Shown here in pieces: positions 34,382-44,876 of a stretch of 64,000 bases of DNA. The notes beneath the pieces are model-generated. The model worked only from the letters and a program-made list of their open reading frames with translations. It was not told where the DNA came from and ran no database searches. The stretch is from Falciphora oryzae (lineage: Eukaryota; Ascomycota; Sordariomycetes; Magnaporthales; Magnaporthaceae). The first letter of the stretch is position 1. Each line of letters opens with the position of its first letter. The stretch lies in the NCBI GenBank assembly GCA_000733355.1, contig JNVV01000040.1:273358-337357 (forward strand). The letters run 5' to 3'. Made by a program: the position numbers and the translations under genes.

Positions 34382-36143
34382 ATGGGAAGCCAGGGAGATC
34401 CCCCGTCTGACGTCAGCGCCCCTCCCCCTGACGACCGCGATGAAGATCCTGACATATATCACCCGTGGCGAGAAGAAGGCTGGGCTAGTCCAGATGATTC
34501 AACGGATGCCGAATTCTTCAAAGCAGCGAAGGGAGGCAACCTGGAGAAACTCAAAGCCGCGATAACCCCGGATCTTAACGTTAATCTTTTGTATGGCCGC
34601 TACCACGACCTCGATGGCGAGACAGCTTTGCACGCTGCCGTCCGGGAGAACCATGCCCACATTGTCAACTTCCTTATCGGACTCGGCGCCGATGTGGAGA
34701 TGAAGCGTGTTGACCACACCTGGTCGTTACGGCCGCTCCACGAAGCAGCCAGACAGGCCAACACAGACATGGTCCGGATCCTCCTCGATGCCGGCGCCGA
34801 CATCCAGGCCAAGCTTGACAGTGGCCACGACGACAGCGGTCTCGCAACGTCCCTCGTCCTAAGGGACATGGAGAATCAGAGAAACCCGATTACCGAGGGG
34901 CAGCAGGTCGAGCAGAGGCACGTTGACACCATCGAACTTCTTCTCAGCCGTGGCATCGGCATCAACGCGCCGTGTGGTAATTTGACATTGAACTTGCTCG
35001 AATCGGCAGTCGCAGCGGACTCAGCCGATCTCACAAAGTCGCTGGCCGCCCGCGGCGCAACTCAAAAGGTGGACTGGTATGACGAGAAAAGGTCCAGGAA
35101 CAGGCTTATCTGCATCGCCGCCCAGCACAACGCGACAACTCGCACACTGGAGTACCTTATGGGAGAGCTCGGCATCAAAGACCCCGAGATGAAGGCATTG
35201 AGCTATCTCGCAGATGATTGCCAGCCGCACGAGGTGCACCTGCCTATGGCGCGCATGCTCTTCGACGCCGCCATGGCCGACTCGGACCGCGATGCCAGCT
35301 TCCCCAACACGGAGATCGTGCGTGAGCAGCTTTGCAGGGCGTCCGGCTACAACAATCTTCCCCTTGTGCAGTTTCTGCTCGATAAGGGAGTAGACGTTGA
35401 CGGGCCTGGCCGTTTCGGGGAGACCCCGTTCCTTGTGGCCTGCCGAGAGGCCGGGGATGTGGCGCTCCTGAAGCTGCTCCTTGAGCGAGGCGCGAGAAAG
35501 AGCTACTGTTTTCCCAGGCAGCAGCACTATCTGAGCGGGAACAATGCTCGTAAGTCGTGCTTCTGATGGCACCCCGCATATTCTGCTGCTTTCTTTCTCG
35601 GCAGGACTTGTCTCTTCTGATGCCTGACAATGCTCCCTCCCTCCAAAAAAAAAAAAAAAAGTGCACCATACCGCATCGCGGTTCCGACATTGGACCAAAG
35701 ACGACGAAGTGATCAAGTTCCTTCTGGACTCCGGCGTAGACGTGGAGGCGCGAAACGCCGCGGGGGAGACCCCGCTGCTCAGCCACGCCCGTTCATTGTC
35801 GCCGAAATTCACTGTCAACCGGGGGGATTCCACCTACCTCGCCGCTCGTCTGGAGTGCTTCAAGCTGCTCGCAAATGCTTGCCGAAATATCAACGCGGTC
35901 GACCAGAAAGACAGGTCGGCGCTGCATCTAGTCGCTTGCAATGCGGCTGACGTGCCGACAGCAAGAAAGGCCGTGGACGTCTTGATCCAAAAGGGGGCCG
36001 ACCCGAACATCCGTGACGACTCGGGAATGACGGGCGCGTTCTGTCTCCGGTCCAAGCTGGGGATCAAGATTGACCCTGCTAGTCTACCGGGCGGGCTCGT
36101 CATTGAAGACCAGTGGGATAATCATCCCGACAGCGAGTTATAA
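34382..36143 (+). CDS. Ankyrin-repeat protein Ank3 (module unit B)
   Basis: Intact counterpart of Ank2. Exons 34382-35549 and 35662-36143 give 549 aa. The ATG at 34382 is preferred over one at 34313 because it aligns with the Ank2 start and promoter. The N-terminus is acidic and proline-rich, then come ankyrin repeats (TALHAAVRENHAHIVNFLI, PLHEAARQANTDMVRILL, TIELLLSRGIGINAP, LLLERGARKSY, VIKFLLDSGVDVEARN, DVLIQKGADPNIRD). The C-terminus DQWDNHPDSEL matches Ank2. The intron is phase 1 before LHHTASRF. Its 3' end is a run of 16 A residues directly before AG, instead of a pyrimidine tract. The role is unknown; it is convergent with X2 only 91 bp away. Confidence 0.85.
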
Positions 36144-36234
36144 GTGCACAGATATTCAAGGCCTTCACAACTCTGGGTTACTTTGCAGTGCCTTGCGTCT
36201 CTAGCGGAGAAGGCAAGGCCGAAGCGTCAGCTTC

Positions 36235-37894
36235 CTAAGCCGCAGCTTTGCCGGCTTGGCTGACTTTGCCAGGCGATCCGGAAGAAGGACTTGCTGCTGC
36301 CTTTTCCCTGGCGCCAGCAGCACCGGCAGCAGTGGGAGCAGCACCCTTCTTCTTAGCCCCCGGGCTTGGCGCTGCCGCCGGTGCCTTGTCCGCGGCCAGA
36401 GCGGGGGTCTTGTTGTCTTTCGCTTTGCCCTTCCCCGGACCAGCGGCAGTAGCAGGAGCAGTGCTACCGCCGGTATTCTTGGCCTTGGCGTCCCGGTCCG
36501 TGTCACCTGTGGAAGGTGCTTTGGGACTTGTTGTTGGCTTGTGCTGTTGCCGTATTGTCGGCTGCGGGCTTGTCGCTTCGGCCCTCGGAACGTCTCGTTA
36601 GGCTGCGAGGCCGGTTTCCGTAGTGGTTCCTGTGATAGCCCCTCGCATCCTCGGACTTGGCTGCAGGGCCGCCCCCTCGATAAAAATACTCCTGCCCCCC
36701 AGATACTTGCCCTCCCCTGGGCGACCGGTCCGTGGGAGATTGATCCGCCTGGGACTGGTCCGGTCCGGACGTTCGGTCTTGTCTAGACGACTGCCCTTCT
36801 CTGAACGGCTGCCCTGCTGGAAGAACCCACTTACTGTACGTCGGGCGATGCCAGAAACTCTACCTTTGTGTAACCCAGCCTTCGCCGCTCCCTCGCCCAT
36901 GCCCTCAGCTCTAGAGACCAGTTCGGATCCGTTTTCCAGTTCTGAGCCCCTCCGCCACACTCCTGTCCATTGACTTCCATCGCGTCTCGATCACGCGAGC
37001 CGCCTCCGCTGCCTCGCTGGGGCTCGATCTATCTCATCATGTCGAACATTACACGCACGCTGGATCGCGAGGCCTTCGATGTTGCGGGAGGGCCGACCTG
37101 TCAGCACCTTAAATGCTTTTTAACCGTCGGTGAGCCCTCCGCTGTACGCCTCCCCGATATCGTGGCAGCCATACTGTGTACTGGGTTGTTGGCGGGGCAG
37201 AACCGGATGGCACCATTGTCGCGATGCCAGGCCACCACTCTGGTGCCTAGAGCGGTGTCCTGTAGGCTGTTGCGCCTTGGCTCAGCTACATATCGCCGTC
37301 CAGGCGTATGACGTTGACCTCCCCACATAACCCTTGATACTTGTGAGGGCGGGAGCTTCCTGGCACCGGGCCTCTCCTTGCCAAGTTACTCAAGTGCTGA
37401 TCGAGTTGCCCATCGTGATTTGGAGATCCATGTACCGCCCCCCGGCGGTACCTCCCTTGTTGGCCCCGGCATGTGGGGCCGCATATATCAGGCCGCCGCC
37501 CATGTCCATGGTGGCCACGACCGGTGGTGTCTCGGTCCCAACGAAGCGCGGCTCGCGTGCGCGCCAGGCTCGGTGGACTCGGGCCATTTCAGATAAAGAT
37601 CCTCCGCGATCGCAAGGAGCTGATTATCACTGATCTGGCGAGGAGCAGTGACTTTCAAGATGGTCGAGTAGCTGACGTAGCCCAGGTACTGGGAGTCCGG
37701 GAAGATCCGACCGAGCTGGACGTTGTAGTTATCCCCAGCGGGCTCGCCTAGGGCACCAAAGGCTGGGCTAGCCGGCCTTGGTGGGCTTGAACTCCCTCCG
37801 CGGGGTGGGTCGGCTTGGGGCAGGGGAGCTTGAGCGTGCTGGAAAGCAGTCCGATGATAGGGAGGAGGGCTATACGTGTGCCCTTGAGCAGCAT
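36235..37894 (-). pseudogene. Protein X2: decayed copy of X1 (unit B)
   Basis: Homologue of X1 at the equivalent place in the second module unit. The start ATG at 37894 opens a hydrophobic N-terminus (MLLKGTRIALLPIIGLLSS), similar to the X1 segment around IALLSVLWLFLSS. Similarity then hops between frames. One carries VSYSTILKV with EDLYLKWPES, another MARVHRAW, and another TRVVAW with RFCPANNP near 37200. The sequence ends in the shared Ala/Lys-rich tail (AREKAAASP, SQAGKAAA) at 36235. Several frameshifts and stops are needed to align it with X1, so it cannot encode a full product. It is useful because residues kept in both copies show which parts of X were under constraint. Confidence 0.6.
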
Positions 37895-38279
37895 GGCCGG
37901 CGAGGAGAAGGGTTTGATGATGTAAACGTGCTTTATACCTGCCCTGTACTTTATACCTACCCCGCATTTGTTTTTGTACTAAGTGCTTTAAGTCACCCTG
38001 CACTCGCTGTGGGGTAACCTGATTCAACCTACCCTGCCCAAAGTGCGAGTTGAGAATTTGCCCAAGTCAGCTTTGGAGGCCCAACACGGAGATGGGCTTG
38101 GTGGTCGTGGGTCGATTTTTAGAATTCCCCATACAAAATATTTTTCCGGAAATTGACTCGCGGCACCAGACCCCCTTTGGGCGGAAAACCCCCGGGATCG
38201 ACGTCGGGGGGTATATGAGGGAGTTGACTGTTGGCGACCCCTCCCTGCAATACAAGCCTGTAACCCAACCAAAGCTTGG

Positions 38280-38883
38280 GGCCTTGCACAGTGCTATTTT
38301 TAGCGCTTGTCAGGACCCGTGCCAACTAAACGTAACCCTGTCGGCACTGTGGTTAGTGCAATCCACCCCCGATCGAGATCCTGTATCTCAACAGGTTCTA
38401 AGCCCGGGAGATCCAGTACCGGCAGGGCTGCGGAGGCCTATCAAGTGCTAATTGAAGCCTGCACCTAAGCCTTGTGCAACAGGTCCCTGCTCTGCTATAG
38501 CAGGCTACAGCAGGATGGGCCTCCGTAAAGCCGTTTGGAGCTTTCGCAACTGCACCTACCATTTATGCCTCGATAGCACTTCAGCGGCTAACGGCTTTTT
38601 AAGTACGGCCCCTGACAGTTCGCAAGGGGCCTTTAAAGAGGTCCATTGTTTTATGGATAAGCACCGGGTACACGTTCGTTAGTCCCCAGGCCATACGGGA
38701 ATCCCCAGGAACGAAGAGGCCGATGCCGAAGCAAAGTTGGGTCCGGCCTTACCTATACCTCAAAACTCCAAGCCAACGGTGGCCGGAGTAAAAGCTTTAG
38801 CCCGGAAAATAGCCCGGGACGCCCGAAACGCGTGGTTCGAGGATAACCTGCCGGCTCGATATAAAGCGATAGGCCTTCCGCCG
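38280..38883 (+). mobile_element. LINE (Tad-like) RNase H fragment with stop codons
   Basis: Translated pieces match the RNase H end of fungal non-LTR retrotransposons: LCLDSTSAANGFLSTAPDSS, then the hallmark SPGHTGIPRNEEADAEAKLG, then DARNAWFEDNLPARYKAIG. The Trp expected before SPGH is a TAG stop near 38682, a G-to-A change of the kind produced by repeat-induced point mutation. The fragment is cut off at its right by the inverted-repeat element at 38884. Confidence 0.8.
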
Positions 38884-39514
38884 TGTAACAGGTCTTGGCC
38901 CTACTATAGCGAGCTATAGCAGTGTCAAGCCTGGAAAGGGGGGTTCTCTCAGGGAGATCTCAGAGGTCCAGTGTAACACCCCGCACAGAACCATGATCAG
39001 CAGCCTTAGGGACCGCCACCGGTGGCCTCAGGGGAGGACTCCGGGTGGTAGCCAGAGGGGCGCAAGACCTGAGGGACGTGCGGATCAAAAGAGTTCGGCT
39101 CTACGACACGCATGCCGGCTGGCCTCCGCAGATACGGACGCCCAGCCCGGTTAATGCGCATCCAAGCTCCGAACCCTGAAAGGGGACAAAGCATATCCAG
39201 CCCCGGGCGGACGCCACGGAGGAAATATGCCGATAACAGCCGAAAGACAGGCCCCGGCGGACGCCACGGAGGAGGAGGCCTGCCGACGGCAACCGAAGGG
39301 CGGCCGGAGGTCCAGTGTATAAGAAGGGCTCGAGGGACCCCCTGTGAAGGGAGTTTAGAGGGCAAGCTATCGTTTCTTGTTCATTATTACCATAGGCTTG
39401 TTGAGCCCTGTACGACTGTTGAGCTGCTGGACCTCTGAGATCTCCCTAAGAGAATCCCCCCTTCCCAGGCCTGTTACCTTTGTAGCCTGCTACAGAGGGC
39501 CGGAGCCTGTTACA
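38884..39514. mobile_element. 631-bp inverted-repeat element with TGTAACA/TGTTACA ends
   Basis: The two ends are inverted copies over about 80 bp. The left end starts TGTAACAGGTC at 38884 and includes the segment 38928-38968. The right end finishes GCCTGTTACA at 39514, and 39427-39470 is the reverse complement of the left segment. Each end contains a small palindrome of the type CTATAGCGAGCTATAG. No transposase frame is present, and I see no clear target duplication. It interrupts LINE sequence. A truncated copy of the right part is at 45320-45512, and a 40-bp piece resembling the left end is at 38474-38516. It could be a MITE/foldback element or a non-autonomous TGT..ACA retroelement. Confidence 0.65.
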
Positions 39515-40080
39515 AATACACCAAGCCGGCCAACGCAAACTTTCCGGACACGGCCGGCTGGCGCACCCTGCGGAAGTATTCGACGGCGAGGCCGAAGGGG
39601 CCCGGATGGGCCTCCGTAAAGCAGCCGTTTCCAATATCCGGGCCTGTCGAATATCGGGGCGGGGTCCGCTATAAGCCACTTGTTTTCCAGCGCCCTAGCC
39701 AACCTGCGATATACGGGGTGGGAAGGGGATTTGTTTTTCCCACAGCAGCACGGGTTATTGTCCTCGTGTTTAAATTTTCTGTGGTACCGGTCGAAGTCCC
39801 CGTGGCCTGTGCGTGCGGCTGTTAGCCGTTGCAATACCCTCCGGTGCAGTTGCAAAGCGTCGGGCCTCCCCACGGGAATAAAGCCTGGGGATGTAGCGTC
39901 AAGAATTCCAAGCACACCGCCCAGCGGTGATGTTGTGACCATGGCGGACTCACAGTCGCCGTCCCCGCGTCCCACGCCGTCGCGCACCAGCCGCGAGCCG
40001 GGCTCTCTCAACGATTTATTCATTCGTACTCTCGCCATAGGCTCTACGTCCTGCCCATCTACTGGACCGACCTGCACATT
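39515..40080 (-). mobile_element. LINE C-terminal fragment, minus strand
   Basis: The minus strand encodes TGHGDFDRYHRKFKHED followed by CCCGKNKSPSHPVY and then DPAPIFDRPGYWKRLL. The first two match the C-terminal zinc-knuckle-type region of Tad-like LINE ORF2 (TGHGDF..YH..F.H....C.CG..KSP.H). It is opposite in orientation to the RNase H fragment on the left, so at least two insertions are scrambled here. The last segment recurs on the + strand near 46060-46110. Confidence 0.65.
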
Positions 40081-40151
40081 AAGTCGCTCAACTGCAGTTC
40101 GAGCAGCAGTCGCCCATAATCTTCCCAGCCCCGGAGCCCGATCACGCCAGC

Positions 40152-40313
40152 ATGCCCCCGTCAGCCGCTGCGAAGAAGCTGTGCGCTGAGCTGAGCACCT
40201 TCAAGGGGCCGGCCGTCCCCGCCGAGAAGGTCCGCGCCTCAATGCATCTCATCTGGCCCATTGCAGCTCGCCTGTTGACAAGGGCCGCGTGGCAAAGCAG
40301 ATCCATTGGATGA
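40152..40313 (+). other. Short open frame of unknown origin (53 codons)
   Basis: ATG at 40152 to TGA at 40313 encodes a basic, Ala/Lys-rich peptide (MPPSAAAKKLCAELSTFKGP). It lies between a LINE fragment and the NACHT remnant and could be a transposon or gene fragment. I recognise no family. Confidence 0.2.
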
Positions 40314-41141
40314 TTTTTAAAGAGCCCCGATTTCATGCCTTGGAGGAGTGTGCGGTATAGATAGAAAGCAGGTTTTGCACGTAGGCCGAAATATCGTCGC
40401 GATTCTAATGCTCAAGGCATATTTCGAACACACCGTCCAGGTCCAGAATCGGGTAGTGCCGACATGTGAAAGATGCGAAACTGTGAGCCGATGGACGGGA
40501 TGCACTGTGGCAAGGATTTGAAATTGTCAACCAGGTCGACCGCATTCTCTTTGCCGCACTCATCCAACGCGTCGACAAACAGCCAGACTGGGCGAGTCTT
40601 TAGGACCTTTGAAAGAGACGACTCGAAGAAGCGCTGCAGCTCTTGTAGATGCCACTGCCACTTGTCACCCGGCTCCCCCATTTCTTTACAGTTTTTTTTT
40701 ATTTTTTTTTTAAAGGTGTCGACAAGATCGAGCAGTGCGTCGGGTACCTGGCTGAGGACCCGATGAAGAAGTGACCTGTAGAGGCCAAGCGGGGTCCTTT
40801 GGAGCTCATCACCACGACCGTGGAAGAAGAACGAGAGAACGAGAGTGTTGTCTCCGGCGCCGTGCTCGGCTCCATTGTCGAGAACGTATTTTATCACCCG
40901 GCGGAGGGCAGGGTTGTGATGGGGGGTTGCCGGCAGCGGCACCATGGCGCCGTCGCCCGCCTTCTGGCTGGGAGAGGCTTGCTCTTGTTCGTGGTTGAAC
41001 GCGTATGTTAAAGAATTGTATATGAATTGGCTGTGCGCACTAACAGTGGCACCCGCCAAGAGTTTTAGTATAGGAAAGATGACTTGGAGGGGTATTGTTG
41101 GATATGGCAGCGCACGCACTTGGATCTCGGCAAAGGACGTG

Positions 41142-41216
41142 CCACAGCCCCTTTTCAGGGGCTGTGGGGCCCCCACAAGCCTCCCTATAAAAGGGGGCCT
41201 CTGGCCCCCTCTAGTA
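41142..41216. repeat. Two GC hairpins inside the solo LTR
   Basis: CCACAGCCCC and GGGGCTGTGG form a perfect 10-bp stem around a 6-base loop at about 41142-41167. GGGGGCC and GGCCCCC form a 7-bp stem around three bases at about 41200-41216. The TATA-type sequence lies between them. Confidence 0.7.
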
Positions 41217-41262
41217 CAGATAGATCCTACCTACTCGACACGCATTCATAGAAGACTTTGAT

Positions 41263-41274
41263 CACTGATCAGTG
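41263..41274. repeat. Perfect 12-bp palindrome in the solo LTR
   Basis: CACTGATCAGTG equals its own reverse complement. It could be a protein-binding site near the LTR transcription start, or chance. Confidence 0.5.
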
Positions 41275-41492
41275 TGCGTCACCTTGGGAGATCTCCGTGC
41301 CCGACAGGAGTAACACTCCTACCAACAGGTATTGTGGTAATAAATACGTCATCGTGGAAAATGAGAACCGACTCCTTGAAAATAAGAGGTATAAAAATTG
41401 GCCCATCCTCCGAGACCTGTCTCGTGCCACGCTGAATTAGGAAAAAGATGCTCGGCCAACATTTTTCCCGTCGTCCTACATCTAGATCGGGG

Positions 41493-44400
41493 TTATTGCA
41501 AACCCATTTCGGGTGCACAAAACCGCATGATTAACACATGACCCGAAAGACAGCCAATAGCGACGATCGACCCTTTAATAGCTGGTGCAGAAGGTCGATA
41601 TTCTGGAGGCAGCCAGAGAACATTCTTGGTGCCTTTCCTGACCCATGTATTGCCGTTGCTAATGCCATACCCGTTGAAGTCAAGTTCTCGTAGTGGTTCC
41701 TGAGTCGTTCGAGTGTTTGTTACAGGTTGTGGCTGTAGGTCGAGCACTCCTACATTAGTAGAAAGCCGTAAGTTGGATATTGGGTCGAAAGCAAGTCGAC
41801 GGGTTACTTTGCCGATATGGAGCGTCTGCAGGCACGCGCCCGTCGCCGCATCCCAGATCTTGACCGTGTTGTCGCCCGAGCCCGACGCTACGCGCTGGCC
41901 GTCTGCGGCCCACGCCACTGACGAGACCTCGCCGCTGTGGCCCTCGAGCGTTTGCAGGCACGCGCCCGTCGCCGCATCCCAGATCTTGACCGTGTTGTCG
42001 ACCGAGCCCGACGCCACGCGCTGGCTGTCTGCGGCCCACGCCACTGACATCACCATGCGGCCGTGGCCTTCGAGCGTCTGCAGGCACGCGCTCCACGTCT
42101 CTTCGATGGCAGATTTTAATTCGATCCACCTTGGCATCTCTGCTGCGAATAGCCTTCTCACCTCGCTACGAACGGGGCTGAAGACGAGGGCTGATGCGTA
42201 TAGTTGCAGCGGTGCAATCTCTATCGCAGTTCGGTGATAGAGAACGAATCGATGTGCATCTCGGACGAGATCTTCGAGACTCGATCTTGCGCTCCCCTGC
42301 ATCTGCCATACCCTATTTTTAGTCCCGAACAAAGTCACCGTATATAAAAGTCATCGTACTTACAACAATCTCCTCAAGCTTTCGAACCGCCATCACTCCC
42401 TCGGAAATTTTGCGCGACAGACTGAGTGCTTCCAACCACTGAAGCAACTTGCTTCTGAGAAATGTATCGACAGGACCACCTTCGGCTAGATCGCCGTCTC
42501 TCCCCGCTGCGGGCGAGTCACACAAATGGTCGATCCAATGTGTGCAGGCATAGCAGATGGCGGCCAACGGGTCAGGGTCTGGTGTGGCGACTTGATTGGT
42601 GGGAAACCCGGGGTCGCGTAGGTCATAGAGGTCGCGCTTGAGGTTCTTGTGCAGGACGCCGAGCGACCTGGAGAAGATGGCGTGGTGTTGCCGTGCGGTG
42701 CCCAAAGGCATGATCTGATCCGAGGCCTTGGTGAGAAAATCCTTGGCCGATTGATGCACAAAGTAGATGACATCCCCTCGAAGTGTAAGGAAAGAGCCGC
42801 ACGACTCGATCATTTCTTTCAAGCTATCGAGGTCGCTGCTGAAGCTCTCGGGCGATTGGACAAGGAGAGAAAACTCGCTTAGGGTGATTGGGCGGTAGAC
42901 AACCGAAGCAAGGGCTAAGATTTGGCGGTATTGGTCGGCGCCGGCAGAGTCGTGAATTTGTTTCATCATCCGCTCGTATAGAGCATCAAGTCCTGGTGGG
43001 AACGACTTCAAAGTCTGGCGAGTCAACCACTTTGGGACGTTTTTTTTAGCTCTTGGCAGACCAAGGCCACCCAGAGAAAAGTGTTGTTTGCGTTCGAGTC
43101 CAAATGCTGTCGAACAGCATCCCGTGTGGTGCCGTCGTACCGCTTCCGCTGCGCCAATTGCTTCACCTGATACTGGATGTATGTGCGAACCGCAGCAGAG
43201 ATGGAGTCCTCGTTTAGCTCGAGACGGAGGCTCACTTTCTGTTTGGCACTGTCCAACTCCTCCTCGATGCTTGGCCAGTTGCGACTCGACACGATCCATT
43301 TGACACGGGGCAAAGAAGCTGCGTTGGTAAGGAATCTGAGAAGCTCGACGAGGCCTTTCTGGCACTCGTCGAGGGCATCGATAACGAGAATCGCACCGTC
43401 CAAGGCTGCGTCTTGCAACATGGCCGTCAGCACCTTCGACATGACTTGCCAGGCGGTTCCGTCTTCGAACCGCTTCTTGCCGCCACCGTCGTACGCCTGC
43501 CGGACGTGCGAGATGAGGGGTGGGTGCTGGCGGACGAGGCTGTAGATCAGGCCGCGCAGCACGGCGGTCGCGTTGCTCAGCGGCGCCTCGGTGGCCTGGC
43601 AGAAGAAAAAGGCCAGACGGCACGCGCGGTCCTTTTGCAGCTCGTCGATGATGCCGCACAGGAGCATTGTTTTGCCCTTTCCAGGATCGCCCTTGATCCA
43701 GAGAAACCGGCTGTGGGGCTCGTCGCGCCAGCGCTGGAAGTCGGCGTGGTGTAGGATCCAGCGGTACGCGTCGGCGAGCAGGTCGCCCTTGGTCTCCAGA
43801 ATGCGGGTCTTGACGTCGCAGGGATCCGTCTCGTACAGGTCGCGCAGGCATTGCTCGTCCATGTCGCTCTGTCTCCACTGCCGGAGCTGCGTGGTTTGGT
43901 CCCGGACGGCGGAAGAGATGTCTTGCAGTCCCCGCTCCAGGGACGGCGCAGCGTCGGCCAGAGCTCGAAGGTCAGACTGGGCCTTCAGTGTGTTGTATTG
44001 GGACGAGTCCGTCCGGACGTCTTCCTCGGCAGCATGAATATCTGCGAGCCGGCCATCACAGTCGTCGAGCTTGACCAGATCACGAAAGAAGGTGAGAGCA
44101 CTGCTGCGAGAATACCGGCATACGCTTTTCATCTGGTACAAGATCAGCTTTTGATAGAGCTGGATGATGTGCGCCTCCAGCCGAGCGCGCAACCCGGCGA
44201 AGGACTCCGCGGCCTTATTTTCATCAAGGAGCAGGCCAGCGAGGTTCCAGTTCCACTCCATCCTCGATAGGACATAGGCAATGCCCCGGCGGTTGCTGCC
44301 GGCCTCGGTGACCGGACCGGAGAGTATCTGGACGCTGTCAGCGGGTTACGGGCAATCATGTGCAGGGCGGGCTATGCAACCAACCTCCAGAATAAAGGTG

Positions 44401-44876
44401 ACGCCGACCCAAGCGACGGCGGCTTCCGGTGAAGCCTGGACGGCGGCATCGGCCAGTTTCTTGACGGCATTCGCGGCTTGGAGTCCGCCTTCCGCCCTCT
44501 GTTCGATAGCCGCATGTTTCCGCCTCCTGTCTAGTTCGAGTCTGACGAGCCGTTGCATCTGACGCGCTCTCGTCGTCGGGTCCGTAGCGATCTCATTCTT
44601 GGGTGCTGTTGTGTCGTCGATTGAGGTCGAAGGCTCGATGCGAAGCTTGCCCGACAGGATAGTTTCGTACCACTCGACGATAGTCGCCTCTTCCGCCTTG
44701 AGCCCGTCGTATGCCTCATTCCAGAGTCTCTCTTGGAGACTCTGCAGCGAACTTTGCGGACGCGGAGAGAGATTCCTGGGGGTCGTGGGCGTAGTCGGGG
44801 CCGTGGGAGTGGGCGGGGCAGCCTTGCCAGAGGCATCCCTGCGGAAGGGCCAACGGAGGTGGAGACGGCCTTTCAT
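41493..44876 (-). pseudogene. NACHT-WD40 STAND (NLR-type) protein, single frameshift
   Basis: Fungal NLR-like protein of the HET-D/E and NWD type; members control non-self recognition and cell death. Exons: 44876-44385 (164 aa), 44327-42364 and 42302-41493, with introns of 57 and 61 bp in phase 0. Domain order: a Pro/Thr-rich leader; an NWD NACHT-N helical domain (LWNEAYDGLKAEEATIVEWY, residues about 50-330); a NACHT with Walker A GDPGKGKT near 376 and Walker B ILVIDALDEC near 474; then helical and winged regions. Two near-identical 42-aa WD40 repeats (SGSVDNTVKIWDAATGACLQ) and a partial third follow. Exon 2 is one base out of frame: an A8 run at 43040-43047 sits between CQELKK and VPKWLTRQ, and nine A residues would keep the frame. 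The corrected length would be about 1088 aa. Inactivation, slippage or a homopolymer error are all possible. Confidence 0.82.

Larger units (their letters stand above)
41096..41327. mobile_element. Solo LTR, 232 bp, with 5-bp target duplication GGTAT
   Basis: The element begins TGTTGG and ends CCAACA, perfect inverted termini of an LTR. It is flanked on both sides by GGTAT (41091-41095 and 41328-41332), a perfect 5-bp target-site duplication. Inside are a TATA-type sequence (CCTATAAAAGG near 41186), two GC hairpins and a 12-bp palindrome. No internal retrotransposon sequence remains, so it is a product of LTR-LTR recombination. The termini suggest a copia- or gypsy-type LTR; the family is not identified. 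Confidence 0.88.
40317..41518 (-). pseudogene. NACHT NTPase remnant split by a solo LTR
   Basis: The minus strand from about 41095 down to 40412 encodes part of a fungal STAND ATPase. LVLSFFFHGRGDELQRTPLG, LQELQRFFESSLSKVLKTRP and the Walker-B-like VWLFVDALDECG are typical of NACHT proteins fused to ankyrin repeats. The frame shifts after GSQFRI, and the continuation (CLEH, then RDDISAYVQNLLS) contains a stop. No Walker A segment or C-terminal repeats are seen. Upstream, the frame is interrupted by the 232-bp LTR at 41096-41327. Removing it with one target-site copy leaves an open frame across the junction towards 41518. It lies directly downstream of the NACHT-WD40 gene, in the same orientation. 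Confidence 0.7.
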
